From Septoria linicola (taxonomy: Eukaryota; Ascomycota; Dothideomycetes; Mycosphaerellales; Mycosphaerellaceae): a DNA stretch of 64,000 bases. This document shows positions 51,951-62,197 of the stretch, piece by piece (the first letter of the stretch is position 1; each line of letters starts with the position of its first letter). The position numbers and the translations under genes were made by a program. The notes beneath the pieces were generated by a model, which saw only the letters and a program-made list of their open reading frames with translations, did no database searches and was not told the DNA's origin. Where the stretch lies: contig CP099418.1 in the NCBI GenBank assembly GCA_024114885.1, forward strand, positions 4,836,001-4,900,000. The letters are read 5' to 3'.

Positions 51951-53471
51951 TCAGTGGGACACCAACTCAGGCCTTGGAGCTTTGACAGCTGTCGGCTTGA
52001 TTTGCGATTGCTTCACTGCATTCTGCACAAGTCTCATCGTGCGCTTTGGCACGTATAGCCTGCTGCCGAGGAGGAAAACACCAGAGAGCAGCGCAAGCGC
52101 GCCAGCCTGATGTGCTGCTGCTAGTGGAGTGGGAACCAAGTACCACAATGTAGTGATTCCGAGTGTGACCTGCAAGCTGACCAGGTGCACGACACCGAGC
52201 ATGCCGATCTTGGCTTTGCGAGGTAGCGTGGCTCTTACCGCGGGGCTAAATCTGCTGTATGCCCAGAGTGCCATGATGGCAGTGAAGGTCGTGGTTGCGA
52301 GGATGCGGTGGTCAAGCTGGACCAGGACAGGGTTCTCGAGAGCGTTGCGCCAGTACAAGTCCTTTTGGTCCTCGTTGTGGGAATAGAAAGGATCGAACAT
52401 CTCACGCTTGGGTGGTAGCAGACCTTGACCCATCCATGGGAAGTCGTTGTAGATGAGTCCGGCATCCAGTCCAGCAACGAGAGCACCGGACATGGCTGTG
52501 GCGAAAGTGAGCACGGCAAGGCCGGCGACGAGCTGCTTGAATCTTCGCAGCTCAGGTCGGCGCAGCGTCTCGAGGAGCTTTGCGCCTTGCACAGGATCTT
52601 TTAGCAGGCTGCGCTCCTTCAGAACGTGCAGTCCATTCCAGAGCATGCACAGGTATGCAACGAATGCAGTGCCCAAATGTGCTGCCAGTCGGTACTGTGA
52701 CACTCTTGGTTGCTGGCCTTGCTTGAAGAGATCATCCTTCAGCCCACTCTTAACCATCCACCAGCCAATGACTCCTTGGAAGCCGATCAAGCCACAGATT
52801 CCAACCAGTCGCAAGGCCATTGGCTTGCTGACCTTTCGTCTGATGATGAAGTATGCAGTGGGTAGCAGGAAGGTGATGCCTACCACTCGTCCCCACAGTC
52901 GATGTCCCCACTCCATCCAGTAGATCTGCTTGAACTCTTCCAAGTTCATCCTGCTGTTCAACATTTTGAACTCTGGTGACAGTTTGTATAATGCGAACTC
53001 CTCCTCCCACGCGGCCTGATCTCGCGGTGGGAGAGAGCCCGTGACAGGTTTCCACTCTGTTATGCTCAGTCCAGACTCGGTAAGCCTGGTCAAGCCACCA
53101 AATACCACAATGCCAAACACAGATGCAGCTGAGCCTAGCAGCCAATATGCCACTGACTTGTCACTCGTCTCCGGGAACGAGGATGTCTTTGACCGTGAAG
53201 ACCTGGCAGTCTTTGCCGATGCATCGCTGATGTTCCGTCCTAGAGCCGCCAGCGGTGATGAAGGGGATTGCGCAGTGGAAGACTGCGCTCGTGATCCCGC
53301 TGGACCAGCTTTCCGGAAGGCGTGCAGGAAGGGAGTCTGCGTCTTCGCCTTCCAGCCCGGCGGTGCTCGGGCCTGCTGCTGCATACATCTCCGGCAGACG
53401 AACGCGTCTTGGAATGCTGCCTTGAACGCCAGTCGCGCGCGCATGGGCGACGAGCCGAGTATGGAAGCCAT
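51951..53471 (-). CDS. COX15: Heme A synthase COX15, mitochondrial
   Basis: One exon, 506 aa from ATG 53471; the longer frame starts with TTG. The N-terminal 100 residues are Arg/Ser/Ala-rich, a mitochondrial presequence. The catalytic core shows the COX15/CtaA motifs: GGLTRLTESGLSITEWKPVTG, IYWMEWGHRLWGRVVG, YRLAAHLGTAFVAYL, VQLDHRILATTTF and LAAAHQAGALALL, which carry the four conserved histidines that ligate hemes b and a. Eight hydrophobic helices are visible. The enzyme oxidises the C8 methyl of heme O to the formyl of heme A in the inner membrane, for cytochrome c oxidase assembly. Divergent from the BTB gene, with 450 bp between start codons. Confidence 0.96.
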   Translation of the reverse strand: MASILGSSPMRARLAFKAAFQDAFVCRRCMQQQARAPPGWKAKTQTPFLHAFRKAGPAGSRAQSSTAQSPSSPLAALGRNISDASAKTARSSRSKTSSFPETSDKSVAYWLLGSAASVFGIVVFGGLTRLTESGLSITEWKPVTGSLPPRDQAAWEEEFALYKLSPEFKMLNSRMNLEEFKQIYWMEWGHRLWGRVVGITFLLPTAYFIIRRKVSKPMALRLVGICGLIGFQGVIGWWMVKSGLKDDLFKQGQQPRVSQYRLAAHLGTAFVAYLCMLWNGLHVLKERSLLKDPVQGAKLLETLRRPELRRFKQLVAGLAVLTFATAMSGALVAGLDAGLIYNDFPWMGQGLLPPKREMFDPFYSHNEDQKDLYWRNALENPVLVQLDHRILATTTFTAIMALWAYSRFSPAVRATLPRKAKIGMLGVVHLVSLQVTLGITTLWYLVPTPLAAAHQAGALALLSGVFLLGSRLYVPKRTMRLVQNAVKQSQIKPTAVKAPRPELVSH

Positions 53472-53921
53472 GACTGGCGGTGTGGTCCAAGGGGAAGGAG
53501 CGAGTGTGGCCAAAGTCGAATGGCAGCGAGTGTGAAAGTCATCGATTGCCGCTAACTAATCAAGACCCTGCACAACAGATCGCGCTCGGCAGTCGGCGAG
53601 GCCGTGCCGAAACTCTACGTTAGTTACCTCCCGCCATCTTGAGCGGAGCGTTTGCATATCGTGTTACAGAAGCTGACCATGGACATAGCTACATCATGCT
53701 TCAGCGTGTTTCGTGTTGCTCGAGAGGAGCTCCGAAGCTGCGGACAGCAGGAGACGCGACAAGGCAGTCACGATCGCCACTGCAAGCTCGGCAAGCAGGT
53801 GCTATCGATCTATCGGTGAAGACGCTCCGCAGCCTCTGAGGGCAGCTGACGTCCTGTGTACCACAACGCCCGATAAAGCTCTGCCTATGCTTCCAATTCC
53901 TGCTTCCTGCTGATAGCAGCC
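53472..53921. promoter_or_regulatory. Bidirectional promoter region between COX15 and BTB gene
   Basis: 450 bp between divergent starts. No specific factor site is claimed. Confidence 0.5.
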
Positions 53922-56807
53922 ATGATGGACGACGCAGACTCTCCTCAGCCGTCTCATAGCATCATGACCTCCGCCAGAGACTCGTGGTCCTTTGCAGACG
54001 TGCCTGCCGAAAGCAGCACCAATCTACCCGGTCGGAGTGACCTAGACACACCAAACGGCCTACCACGGTCCATCTTTGGTGCGAGCAGAACCACCACGGG
54101 ACTCACCGCCACCGCGTCTCCTCTCGAACGGCATGCTCAGCCAGTCTTAGACCAAAGGCCCCTGGCTACATTGCAGCCGACTCAGGCTATGAAAGAGCAG
54201 CAATATGAAGCAGCGGATGGTCGCGCCGATGCTCATCTTCTGCCTCGTGTCGAGAAGGACGGCGACGATGTCAATAGTCCCCCCTCTTCAAGCTCAAGGG
54301 GCAGGCCTGCGAGAGCTGAGTCGACCACGTTGACAACTTTGAGTAGACTGTTCGCCGTACAGGCTGCCACTTCACCCACTCACTCCAGGCAAGCATCGTA
54401 TACCATGCCACAGACATGTCCCGCACAATATACGCGATCTATACGCGGGGACCGCGCTGCAGCCTTGCCAGAGCATCTTTATTCGAGAGGTCTACTGTCT
54501 GGAAAGCACTCGGACATAATTGTGCGCGCTTTCGGACACGAGTACAAGCTCCATCGACTAATTCTAGATCGTGCACCCTTCTTCGCAAGTGCATTGTCGG
54601 AGCCGTGGCTAGAAGCGAATGCAAAGGAAATGACAGTTCACCCGGAGGATATTGACTCATCTATAACACAGACTGCCTTCGAACTTGCGCTCAAGCGACT
54701 CTACGGATGCGGCAACTTTGCTGAGGAAGATCAAGATCCTGTCGGCCTATTCGCAACTGGATGCTGGCTGGAGATGCAAGACCTGGTAGAGTCGTCAATC
54801 GAGTCAATGCTCCGGCAGATGACAACCGAAACACTATCGCCATTGATTAGACTGGTCACGTCGAACTACTATGGCCGAGCTGGAGACAAGGTCCTTGCGA
54901 GTGCCAAGTCAATGCTCTGCAGAGATGGCTGGAAGATGCCGCTACGCTTCTGGAGTGGCATCCCTGGCGATATCATCCGGGAGATCGTGGGAGGCGATGG
55001 CTTCTTCATCGATGGAGAGTTCGATCGGTGGGTGCTGTCAAAGCGTCTGCTGGATCGCAAACTGCGGGAACTGGCATTTGCTGCCGGTCTGCTCGAACCA
55101 GGGAGCCGCCGAAAAGTGCAAAAGGTGCCGGAAAGTGCTGGTCTCATGGCAGTACGCTTCGATGGCGTCTACCGCAGGAGCGGCAACAGTGCTGGCAGAG
55201 GTGTACCTGACAAGCTACAGAAGTGGGTCTCGCTGTACACACATCCAGATGTTGAGCCTCTTTTGGTTCTCCTAGACGAGGGCATTCACTACCTTCACTT
55301 GGACTTTGAGCAACTCCAATACATTCGCAGTGCTAGAGATTGCTTAGGCCTGCCGGTCATGTCGGAAAGAGTGATTAGCAATGCGCTGTGGCAGCAGATG
55401 GAGTTGAGACAAAAGGTTATGAACGCTAGAGAGATCGAGTTGGACCTTGGCCTGAGTGTGGAGTGTAGTGAAGATGGCATCGTCGAAGCTAGCAGAGATA
55501 CGACGATGTCAATCCACGCAAGCTCCAGCTCAGAACGGGCCAAAGGCAAACGCAAGGCTACCGATGCCGACGACCACCCATCAGAAGACATCGATAGCGG
55601 CTCATGGGATGGCAATGGTAGGCCGCGCAAATTCTGGATCCCAAGCTCCGACTGTAACATCGTGATGGGTGGTAACGCAGAGCCCATCATAGCCACCTCG
55701 AATGTCTCGACACTACAACGTCATGCGAGCAGACTTAGTGCCACGCTGCAGCCAGAAGACGTGCAGTGGGCTGCCGACTTTGCGGCTGTGACTTCACAAC
55801 CTCGCCCTCCGCTTTCCATCGAGGTGCCACAGATCCAGCCTGAGCCAACGACAGTGAGCTATACGCACTTTCCTCCATTCCGATTCTCGGCCGAGTTCCC
55901 GAATCCCAGACTGCTCAAAGAGAAGAAGCGCGTGTACAGCAGGACGGTATTCTATGCAGGCAGTCTGTGGAACATCTACATCCAGAAAGTAGCATCATCG
56001 CGAAGCAAACAGCTTGGTGTATACCTCCATCGAGCAAAGGAACGCGAGACGGAAGAGGTCATTGCAGGAACAGCAGGTCTAGCTCAAGGTAGCGTCGATG
56101 AGCGAATTGGTCAGCTGGAAAGAGAGATGATTATGCGAAGCGAGCGAAGAGAGCGTCGCCAGCGGAGACGTACTACAGTTGGTTCAGATGGTCTCGATGG
56201 CGATGATGTCGACAGTAGCGGTAGCGCCGGTATTGATGACAGCAACGATACCTCCGGCCCAGGCAGTAGCAGCATCTCACGGCCGAGCACGATGCGCAAC
56301 AGTCTGTTGCATTACAGAAGCCGGAAGCGAAGTCAGACCGATGGACTCAGCAGCTCTCCGCCTACAACGAATGCCAAAGACTTTACAGACACGCAAGCGC
56401 CACAAGAGAGCCCCAACACTGAGGATGATGACTTCTTCGACGCCCACGACTCTGAGTCAGAACGCCTCGCGGCCGCAGCCTCACACTTCCACGTCCCAAC
56501 ACTACCGCCTTACGTGGATGCACGACCTACAATCCGCACTTACTTCAAGATCTACAGTCCGAGTCGAGGTGGCAGAATGCTGAGCGTGTACGAGAGTGCG
56601 CCTGATAAGTTTAACTTTTCGCAGAGTTGGGGCTGGAAGAGCAGTACGTTAATGTTGGACGAAGGCATGATGGGAGATGACGATGATGATGACCGGAAAG
56701 ATGACATGTTAGATGATGCACAACGAGAAAGAGAGGGTAAGAGGGTAGGCATGAAAGGAAGAGGTGATGGGAAGTTGAGGTTCATGGTTGTTATTGGGAA
56801 TATCTAG
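53922..56807 (+). CDS. BTB/POZ domain protein (germ-cell-less-like)
   Basis: Intronless, 961 aa from ATG 53922. The first 180 residues are disordered. A BTB domain begins at about residue 188 (YSRGLLSGKHSDIIVRAFGH, YKLHRLILDRAPFFASAL, EPWLEANAKEMTVHPEDIDS) and is followed by a BACK-like helical region (LFATGCWLEMQDLVESSIES, LPLRFWSGIPGDIIREIV-like segment). Further on, FPPFRFSAEF, YSRTVFYAGSLWNIYIQKV and a distal RTYFKIYSPSRGGRMLSVYE form the domain seen in GCL/BTBD-type fungal proteins. Lys/Arg-rich and acidic linkers separate them. Such proteins usually act as adaptors for Cullin-3 ubiquitin ligases or at the nuclear envelope; this is inferred. Confidence 0.83.
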   Translation: MMDDADSPQPSHSIMTSARDSWSFADVPAESSTNLPGRSDLDTPNGLPRSIFGASRTTTGLTATASPLERHAQPVLDQRPLATLQPTQAMKEQQYEAADGRADAHLLPRVEKDGDDVNSPPSSSSRGRPARAESTTLTTLSRLFAVQAATSPTHSRQASYTMPQTCPAQYTRSIRGDRAAALPEHLYSRGLLSGKHSDIIVRAFGHEYKLHRLILDRAPFFASALSEPWLEANAKEMTVHPEDIDSSITQTAFELALKRLYGCGNFAEEDQDPVGLFATGCWLEMQDLVESSIESMLRQMTTETLSPLIRLVTSNYYGRAGDKVLASAKSMLCRDGWKMPLRFWSGIPGDIIREIVGGDGFFIDGEFDRWVLSKRLLDRKLRELAFAAGLLEPGSRRKVQKVPESAGLMAVRFDGVYRRSGNSAGRGVPDKLQKWVSLYTHPDVEPLLVLLDEGIHYLHLDFEQLQYIRSARDCLGLPVMSERVISNALWQQMELRQKVMNAREIELDLGLSVECSEDGIVEASRDTTMSIHASSSSERAKGKRKATDADDHPSEDIDSGSWDGNGRPRKFWIPSSDCNIVMGGNAEPIIATSNVSTLQRHASRLSATLQPEDVQWAADFAAVTSQPRPPLSIEVPQIQPEPTTVSYTHFPPFRFSAEFPNPRLLKEKKRVYSRTVFYAGSLWNIYIQKVASSRSKQLGVYLHRAKERETEEVIAGTAGLAQGSVDERIGQLEREMIMRSERRERRQRRRTTVGSDGLDGDDVDSSGSAGIDDSNDTSGPGSSSISRPSTMRNSLLHYRSRKRSQTDGLSSSPPTTNAKDFTDTQAPQESPNTEDDDFFDAHDSESERLAAAASHFHVPTLPPYVDARPTIRTYFKIYSPSRGGRMLSVYESAPDKFNFSQSWGWKSSTLMLDEGMMGDDDDDDRKDDMLDDAQREREGKRVGMKGRGDGKLRFMVVIGNI

Positions 56808-57023
56808 ATGAAGTCAACTGCGAAGGCAGCAATTCCCCGAAATGTGATCTGCTTGGCAGGATTTGTCCCGATGAGATTGCTAGCATCCTACAGCACATTC
56901 GCAGTGGTGACTACGATTCATCTCACATGTTGCGGCAGCCACTAGGCTACAGTGTGCGCAGCTGACGAGAATTCCACCCCGCTCAGCTCTCGGAGATGCA
57001 ACGCTGCCGCAGATGATGCTGTT
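56808..57023. other. Intergenic, convergent 3' flanks
   Basis: Short gap between convergent genes; nothing supported. Confidence 0.5.
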
Positions 57024-59419
57024 TCACTGTGCCCCTTTCACATTGCCTGCGAGATCGTTACGAAGAAGTCCAGCGTAGATATCCAGGCTCTTCCCAATGA
57101 GATCGACCATCGGCCAGGGGCTATTATGGTGTCGGAAGAGTCGCGCCCAAGTATCTGCAATGCGGACTGCAAGCCCGCTCGCTAGGTTCGCTGTGTCGCC
57201 TCGCGTAACTGCTGGCGCCGAGTGTTGAGTGTCTGGCATCGGATCGAGAGATTCATCCACATCGTCTACGATTCGATGAAGTGTTTTTAGTATGTTCATC
57301 TCGCAGTCGGTCATAGGCGTAGTGTGAAGTGATACTGCAACACTTGACAGCCATTTGGACGTGAAGACGGCGGCTTCGAGGTAGTACAGGAAGATCGATA
57401 AGTCCCAGTGGAGGAATTCGCTGCGGCTGACCCAGTCCAGGCCGAGCTTGACGGGGATGTATAGTCCTTGCGTAGCGTGAAGCAGTGCGGGAGCGAGACG
57501 TGATGTTCGCTGAGGCAGTGGCGAGTCGTAAAGACTTTGAGCGATCTTGTTCGCGTCCCATGAGGCTAGATGTCGTCTCGAAGCATAATTTGTGGACAAC
57601 CGGATGTATGCCAATCCGAGGGAAGAGGTCGAGGTGAAGGAATTGGAGCCGTCGGGGTTGCGAGGATCGAGCATAGATCCACGGGCTTGTTGCCAGGCTA
57701 GTGTCCATCGTGAGAGGGCGTTTCTGCGATGACAATGTGTTAGTTCGAGGACTCGTCAATCGCAAGGGACAGACCTCACTGTAATTCGTTGGCGTCGGCA
57801 TCTCTGAGTGGTCCTTGGGCACTCTCAAGCTGCATCTGTCTACTCAGATATATCCTCTGCAACAGAGCATTCATCAGGATCAGGTTGGCCAGTGACGAGT
57901 GCGAATGTTGAGGTGCTGAAGAGGAGAACAGCGAGGCTAGAGCTTGCTGCACTGGAATTGCAGGAGCCGCGTACTTCCTTGCTTGTGACCACGCGCTTGC
58001 GGAGGACGCTGTCCACTCTGCCGTTGAGGAAGGGAGCTTGACATCGAGCTCACTCACAAGCAAAGAAGGAGGTACATCCAATGCAGTACTGCATAAGTTC
58101 AAAACAATGTAGGTGCAGCAGAGCGTACGTCGATGGCTCTCTGCTAGGATCCATGCCTGCCATTCGTTCTCCGGACTTTCCGTGATAACGATTTGCCCAC
58201 CACGTGCGTATGCTTGCAGAATTTCACGCAATTCCGATGTAGCTTGCAAAGCCCTCGATTGGAAGTTGATAATCGCGAAGTCTGTAAGCAGTAGTGCCGC
58301 TTGCGCGGTGCTTAATCGTCCCTCGGAGTGCTGGCATCAGCCTTCCACTTCTTCATTGTAATCTTGGTAGCTATATGCCAAGTCCGCTCCGCTGTCCTGC
58401 TCTCGTATTTACAGGCCGCACCGCACGCAGCAAGAGTCAGCACAAGCTCCGGGCCGTGTGCACAACCAGTCTGAGGCCGGAACGTGCTGGCGTGCAGTAT
58501 TGGGAAATGATTGTGAAACTCATCGAAGTATGCAGCAATATAGCGACCGAGTGCTAATCGCGAGGGTGATCGGAAAGTTTCATCATTGTCGCCATGTAAG
58601 GCCGACACCCGGTTCAGCTCATCGCGCTGAGCTGTCGAGAAGCCCCATGGGCAAGGCATCGGCCGAAGTTCGTCGAGCTCATCTGCATCTGCATCGGCAA
58701 ACTCCAACTTCTTTGTGCCCCTGGCAACGTCTAGACACTGGTATGACCCGTGCAGATGCGGTGCGTTATTAGGATGCCTGTGAAGCATCAAGTTCTCTTT
58801 CCGACCAGGTGGGGCAGGGGTTGGTTCGTTGTCCAGTCCTCCAGCGAATAGATCAAGCTCAAAGGGCACGTTCAAACCCATCGTGGAGATGAAAGAGTCG
58901 AAGTTGTTGAAGACATCGGAGTCAAACACGTCAAAGTCGGGGAGTGACCCCAGGGGCTCTATTGGCACGTCTGGCTGCGTGACACGTGTCAGCAGAGAAC
59001 GCCATACAATTCTGATCGATCATGCAGGACCTACCATTGAAGCTACTATTGGAGTGCAGGTTGGCATCTGAATCTAGATTCCCCAAAATTGTGCTTGGAG
59101 CCGCCAACATGGCTTGCACGACAGGCTCAGTAGTGGTAACATGCTGAGGGGTAGGGTCGTCATCGGGAACCGTGACCAGAGGCGCGCTTAGATGCTTGCC
59201 GATCTGTTCATGTCTTTTGAGCAGGTCTTTCCGCGTAAATGCCTTTCCGCAATGACAGCGAAACAACTTTTCATTTGTGTCTGGATGTCACCATCAGACC
59301 TGCTGTCTCGAAATCGTGCATTGCTTAGCTGTACGGGTCGTGATATGACGCTTGAGATGCTCAAGCCTTGCGAAGGTCCTTGCACAGTACTGACAAGAGT
59401 GAGACTTGCTCGATATCAT
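57024..59419 (-). CDS. C2H2 zinc-finger / fungal-specific transcription factor (apparent 1-bp frameshift)
   Basis: Exons 59419-59335, 59280-59035, 58970 to about 58315, about 58313-57780 and 57723-57024. Two N-terminal zinc fingers (CQYCARTFARLEHLKRHITTH and FRCHCGKAFTRKDLLKRH) are joined across the first intron. The large C-terminal part has the fungal-TF middle-homology layout (RLALGRYIAAYFDEFHNHFP, HASTFRPQTGCAHGPELVL, NEWQAWILAESHRRTLCCTY). At 58312-58314 the third exon frame meets TAA, while the next conserved segment (STAQAALLLTDFAIINFQSR) continues at once in another frame, and no intron fits. A single missing T would explain it. It is either a recent null allele or a sequence error. 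Such proteins (AmdX-like group) regulate metabolism; targets unknown. Confidence 0.7.
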
Positions 59420-60053
59420 TGTGTCGTGTGTAGCAGAAAGAGCAATGTTTGGGGTGTGCGTGTGGTAAGGCAAGAGCAAGCTCCAAATGTTGGGGTAAGA
59501 ACGGATTAATCAGCCTGACAAGGTGGACCCTCTTCACCTATCCCTGAACTCCCCAACCACATCACCGACATCAGTAGAGTCGAATCTCAACGAGTCTTAA
59601 AAAATGCGAGGTGACAACGATGGCAATAGAGCGCGTCGAATATGGCCATAATTTGCCATGGGAAGAATCCCGGACTCGAGTGGACTCACTACACATCACA
59701 AGCGACCATCCTACGATATCACGTCGATATGTCAAGATGCCGTGGGAGTCTATAGACTGGTGTATTGGCATAAGATGCGGACACGGTCCCTAACGAAGTC
59801 TTCTCTGTGATCCCCGCTGACATCATTGCCGTAGGGACTGTGTATCTGTGTCCAAACATTCGAAAGTCACCAACAGAGGACTGTGCACCATATGGGTGCT
59901 TTACTAAGCACAGATTACAACGCAGACAACTCCAATGGCATCTATAACTGCAGGCTCTGCTTTCGTAGTCATCGATTCTCAGGCCATCGTCGATACTTAT
60001 AGTGATCTCCCAGATCTTCGAACCCTTCAGTATCCAAGCCCCAGTTCAGCAAC
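59420..60053. other. Intergenic, divergent promoters of the C2H2 and MFS genes
   Basis: About 630 bp between divergent genes. No supported gene or RNA. Confidence 0.5.
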
Positions 60054-61911
60054 ATGACATTCCGAGATGCGGTTCGTGATAGCCCTGCTGGCATACTGAT
60101 TCGACTGATAGCCCCGAGCTCGCTTCCATACCCAGAAGAGCTACCCGGATTCACGCTCCACCCCTCCGACCGAGATGTGGAAAAAGACCCAGACACCAGA
60201 GACGTTGGCAAGACGGACATGTGCGGCTGGTATGGCGAACACGATCCAGAGAACCCAAAGCAATGGTCTTCTATGAAGAAGATCTGGGTGGTGGCCAACG
60301 TGCTGGCTTGTGCCTTCGTGGTGTACATATCAGGCCCGATTTGGGCGCCGAGCCATGTAATGTGTAAGTAAAGGGAACCCACGAAGTCATGCCAAAGGTG
60401 ATATGGGTATCGCTCCGTGGCATTTTCTCCTACGATAACCACACTCAGGTCGTCGAGATCGGCCCGAGACACTGCTGACCTTCTCGCGATCACTTTTAGT
60501 CATGACGGAGTTCGGCACTAGCTACGCATACACTTCGCTCGGCCTTGCTATGTTTGTGTAAGCCTCCTCTCACTCGCCTACTATACCAAGTCCCATTAGC
60601 TAAAATCCGAAGAGACTAGGCTATGGCGTCGGACCTCTCCTCTTCGCACCTCTCAGCGAGATCCTCCGTATCGGACGTAACTGGCCATACATCCTCACAT
60701 TCACAGCCTTCGTTCTGATCACAGTACCCACAGCCCTAGTCCGCAACGCACCAGCGTTCATGTTCCTCCGATTCCTGCAAGGCTTCTTCGGTAGTCCGAT
60801 CTTAGCCACCGGCGGAGCCAGTATCGGAGACATCTACAACGCAGCATGGACGCCAATCGTCCTGAGCACATGGGGTGCTGCATGCTTTGTGGCTCCCGTA
60901 GTCGGGACGATCATCTCTGCGGCCGCTGTGACACATCTTGGATGGCGATTCTCGATTTGGGAAACGTTGATCGCTTCGGTGCCGGTGCTTGTCATGATGC
61001 TGTTTCTGCCGGAGACGAGCTCTGATACGATTTTGTACTATCGTGCTCAGAGACTGCGGAAAGCGACAGGCAGCGAGAATATCCGCTCGCAGTCAGAATT
61101 GAACCAACACGGGATGGACGTGAAGACGATTGTGGTCGACTCCCTGCTCGTGCCCTCCAAAATCACGATCTTAGATCCCGCTGTGCTGTTTATCAACATC
61201 TATCTCTGCCTGATCTACGGAATCTACTATTCGTTCTTCGAGGTGAGACTAGTCCATACAACGTCGACATTGAGCTTGTGCTGATTATCTGGCAGAGCTT
61301 CCCGATTGTATACCAAGGCATGTACAACTTCACTCTCCTAGGCCAAGGCCTCGCATTCCTGCCTCTCGCTGTCGGCACCCTCTTCTCAGTGGCAGGCTAC
61401 CTCTTGTTTCTCTGCATTTACCGCGTAAGTCACGCATCTCACTTTCCTCCAAACCCAATACTGACGTTCCCGGAAACCTCGAGTCGAAGCAGGTGAAGAC
61501 GTCCCACCCGAGCAAATTCTCATCCCAGCAATCATCGCGTCCATTTTCCCACCCATCGGCTTGTTTCTCTTCGGCTGGGGCGCGAATCCGGACATTCACT
61601 GGATCGTACCCATGATCGGAGTTGCTCTTGATCCAGCTGGAGTCTTCACAATTTTCCAAGCTTTGCTGAGCTACTTGGCAGCATACCAGCCGCGTTTCAC
61701 AGCAAGTCTGTTCGCGGCATCAGATTTCACCAGGAGCTCGTTCGCGTTCGCTGCGATTCTGTTTGCGCGACCGATGTATCTGAGCTTGGGTATAGGTGGA
61801 GGATGTAGTCTGCTTGCGGGTCTGATGGTGTGCTGCATTTTTGGTCTGATGGCGATCTATTACTACGGTCCAAAGTTGCGTAATCGGTCCAAATTTCAGG
61901 CAAGTTGGTGA
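60054..61911 (+). CDS. MFS transporter, DHA1 polyamine/drug type
   Basis: Exons 60054-60363, 60500-60557, 60615-61242, 61296-61424 and about 61493-61911. The N-terminal tail ends DPENPKQWSSMKKIWVVANV, typical of DHA1 (Tpo1/Flr1-like) drug and polyamine H+ antiporters. TM motifs include APLSEILRIGRNWPY (MFS signature A), FLRFLQGFFGSPILATGGAS, and WGAACFVAPVVGTIISA with GWRFSIWETL (motif C region). The C-terminal half reads IFPPIGLFLFGWGANPDIHW. The first three joins keep phase. The fourth donor CGC/GTAAGT is phase 0, but every nearby acceptor that continues the conserved frame needs phase 1, so the last junction is unresolved: either a frameshift or an unusual donor. The substrate is not known. 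The end at TGA 61909-61911 is firm. Confidence 0.78.
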
Positions 61912-62197
61912 GAAAGGCAGCAAAGGAAATATGTAGAGAGTCATGAATGGTACAAAGTGATAGTGTACATATTTTACAATTCTAACATTTGTACAAAGCG
62001 CTCAAAAGCGATGAGTGGCGAATTTTGGAAACATTGCCAACAGCCGTGAACCTACAGTCATGCCAGCGATGATATGAGTTCCACGGAAATATTTACATAT
62101 CGCCTTGCGATATGCCCTTGACCGCATCAGCGTAAGTCTTTCCGTGTATGGCCCTATGCAATAATCCAGGATTGCGCATCAACTGTGGGGAGGCATT

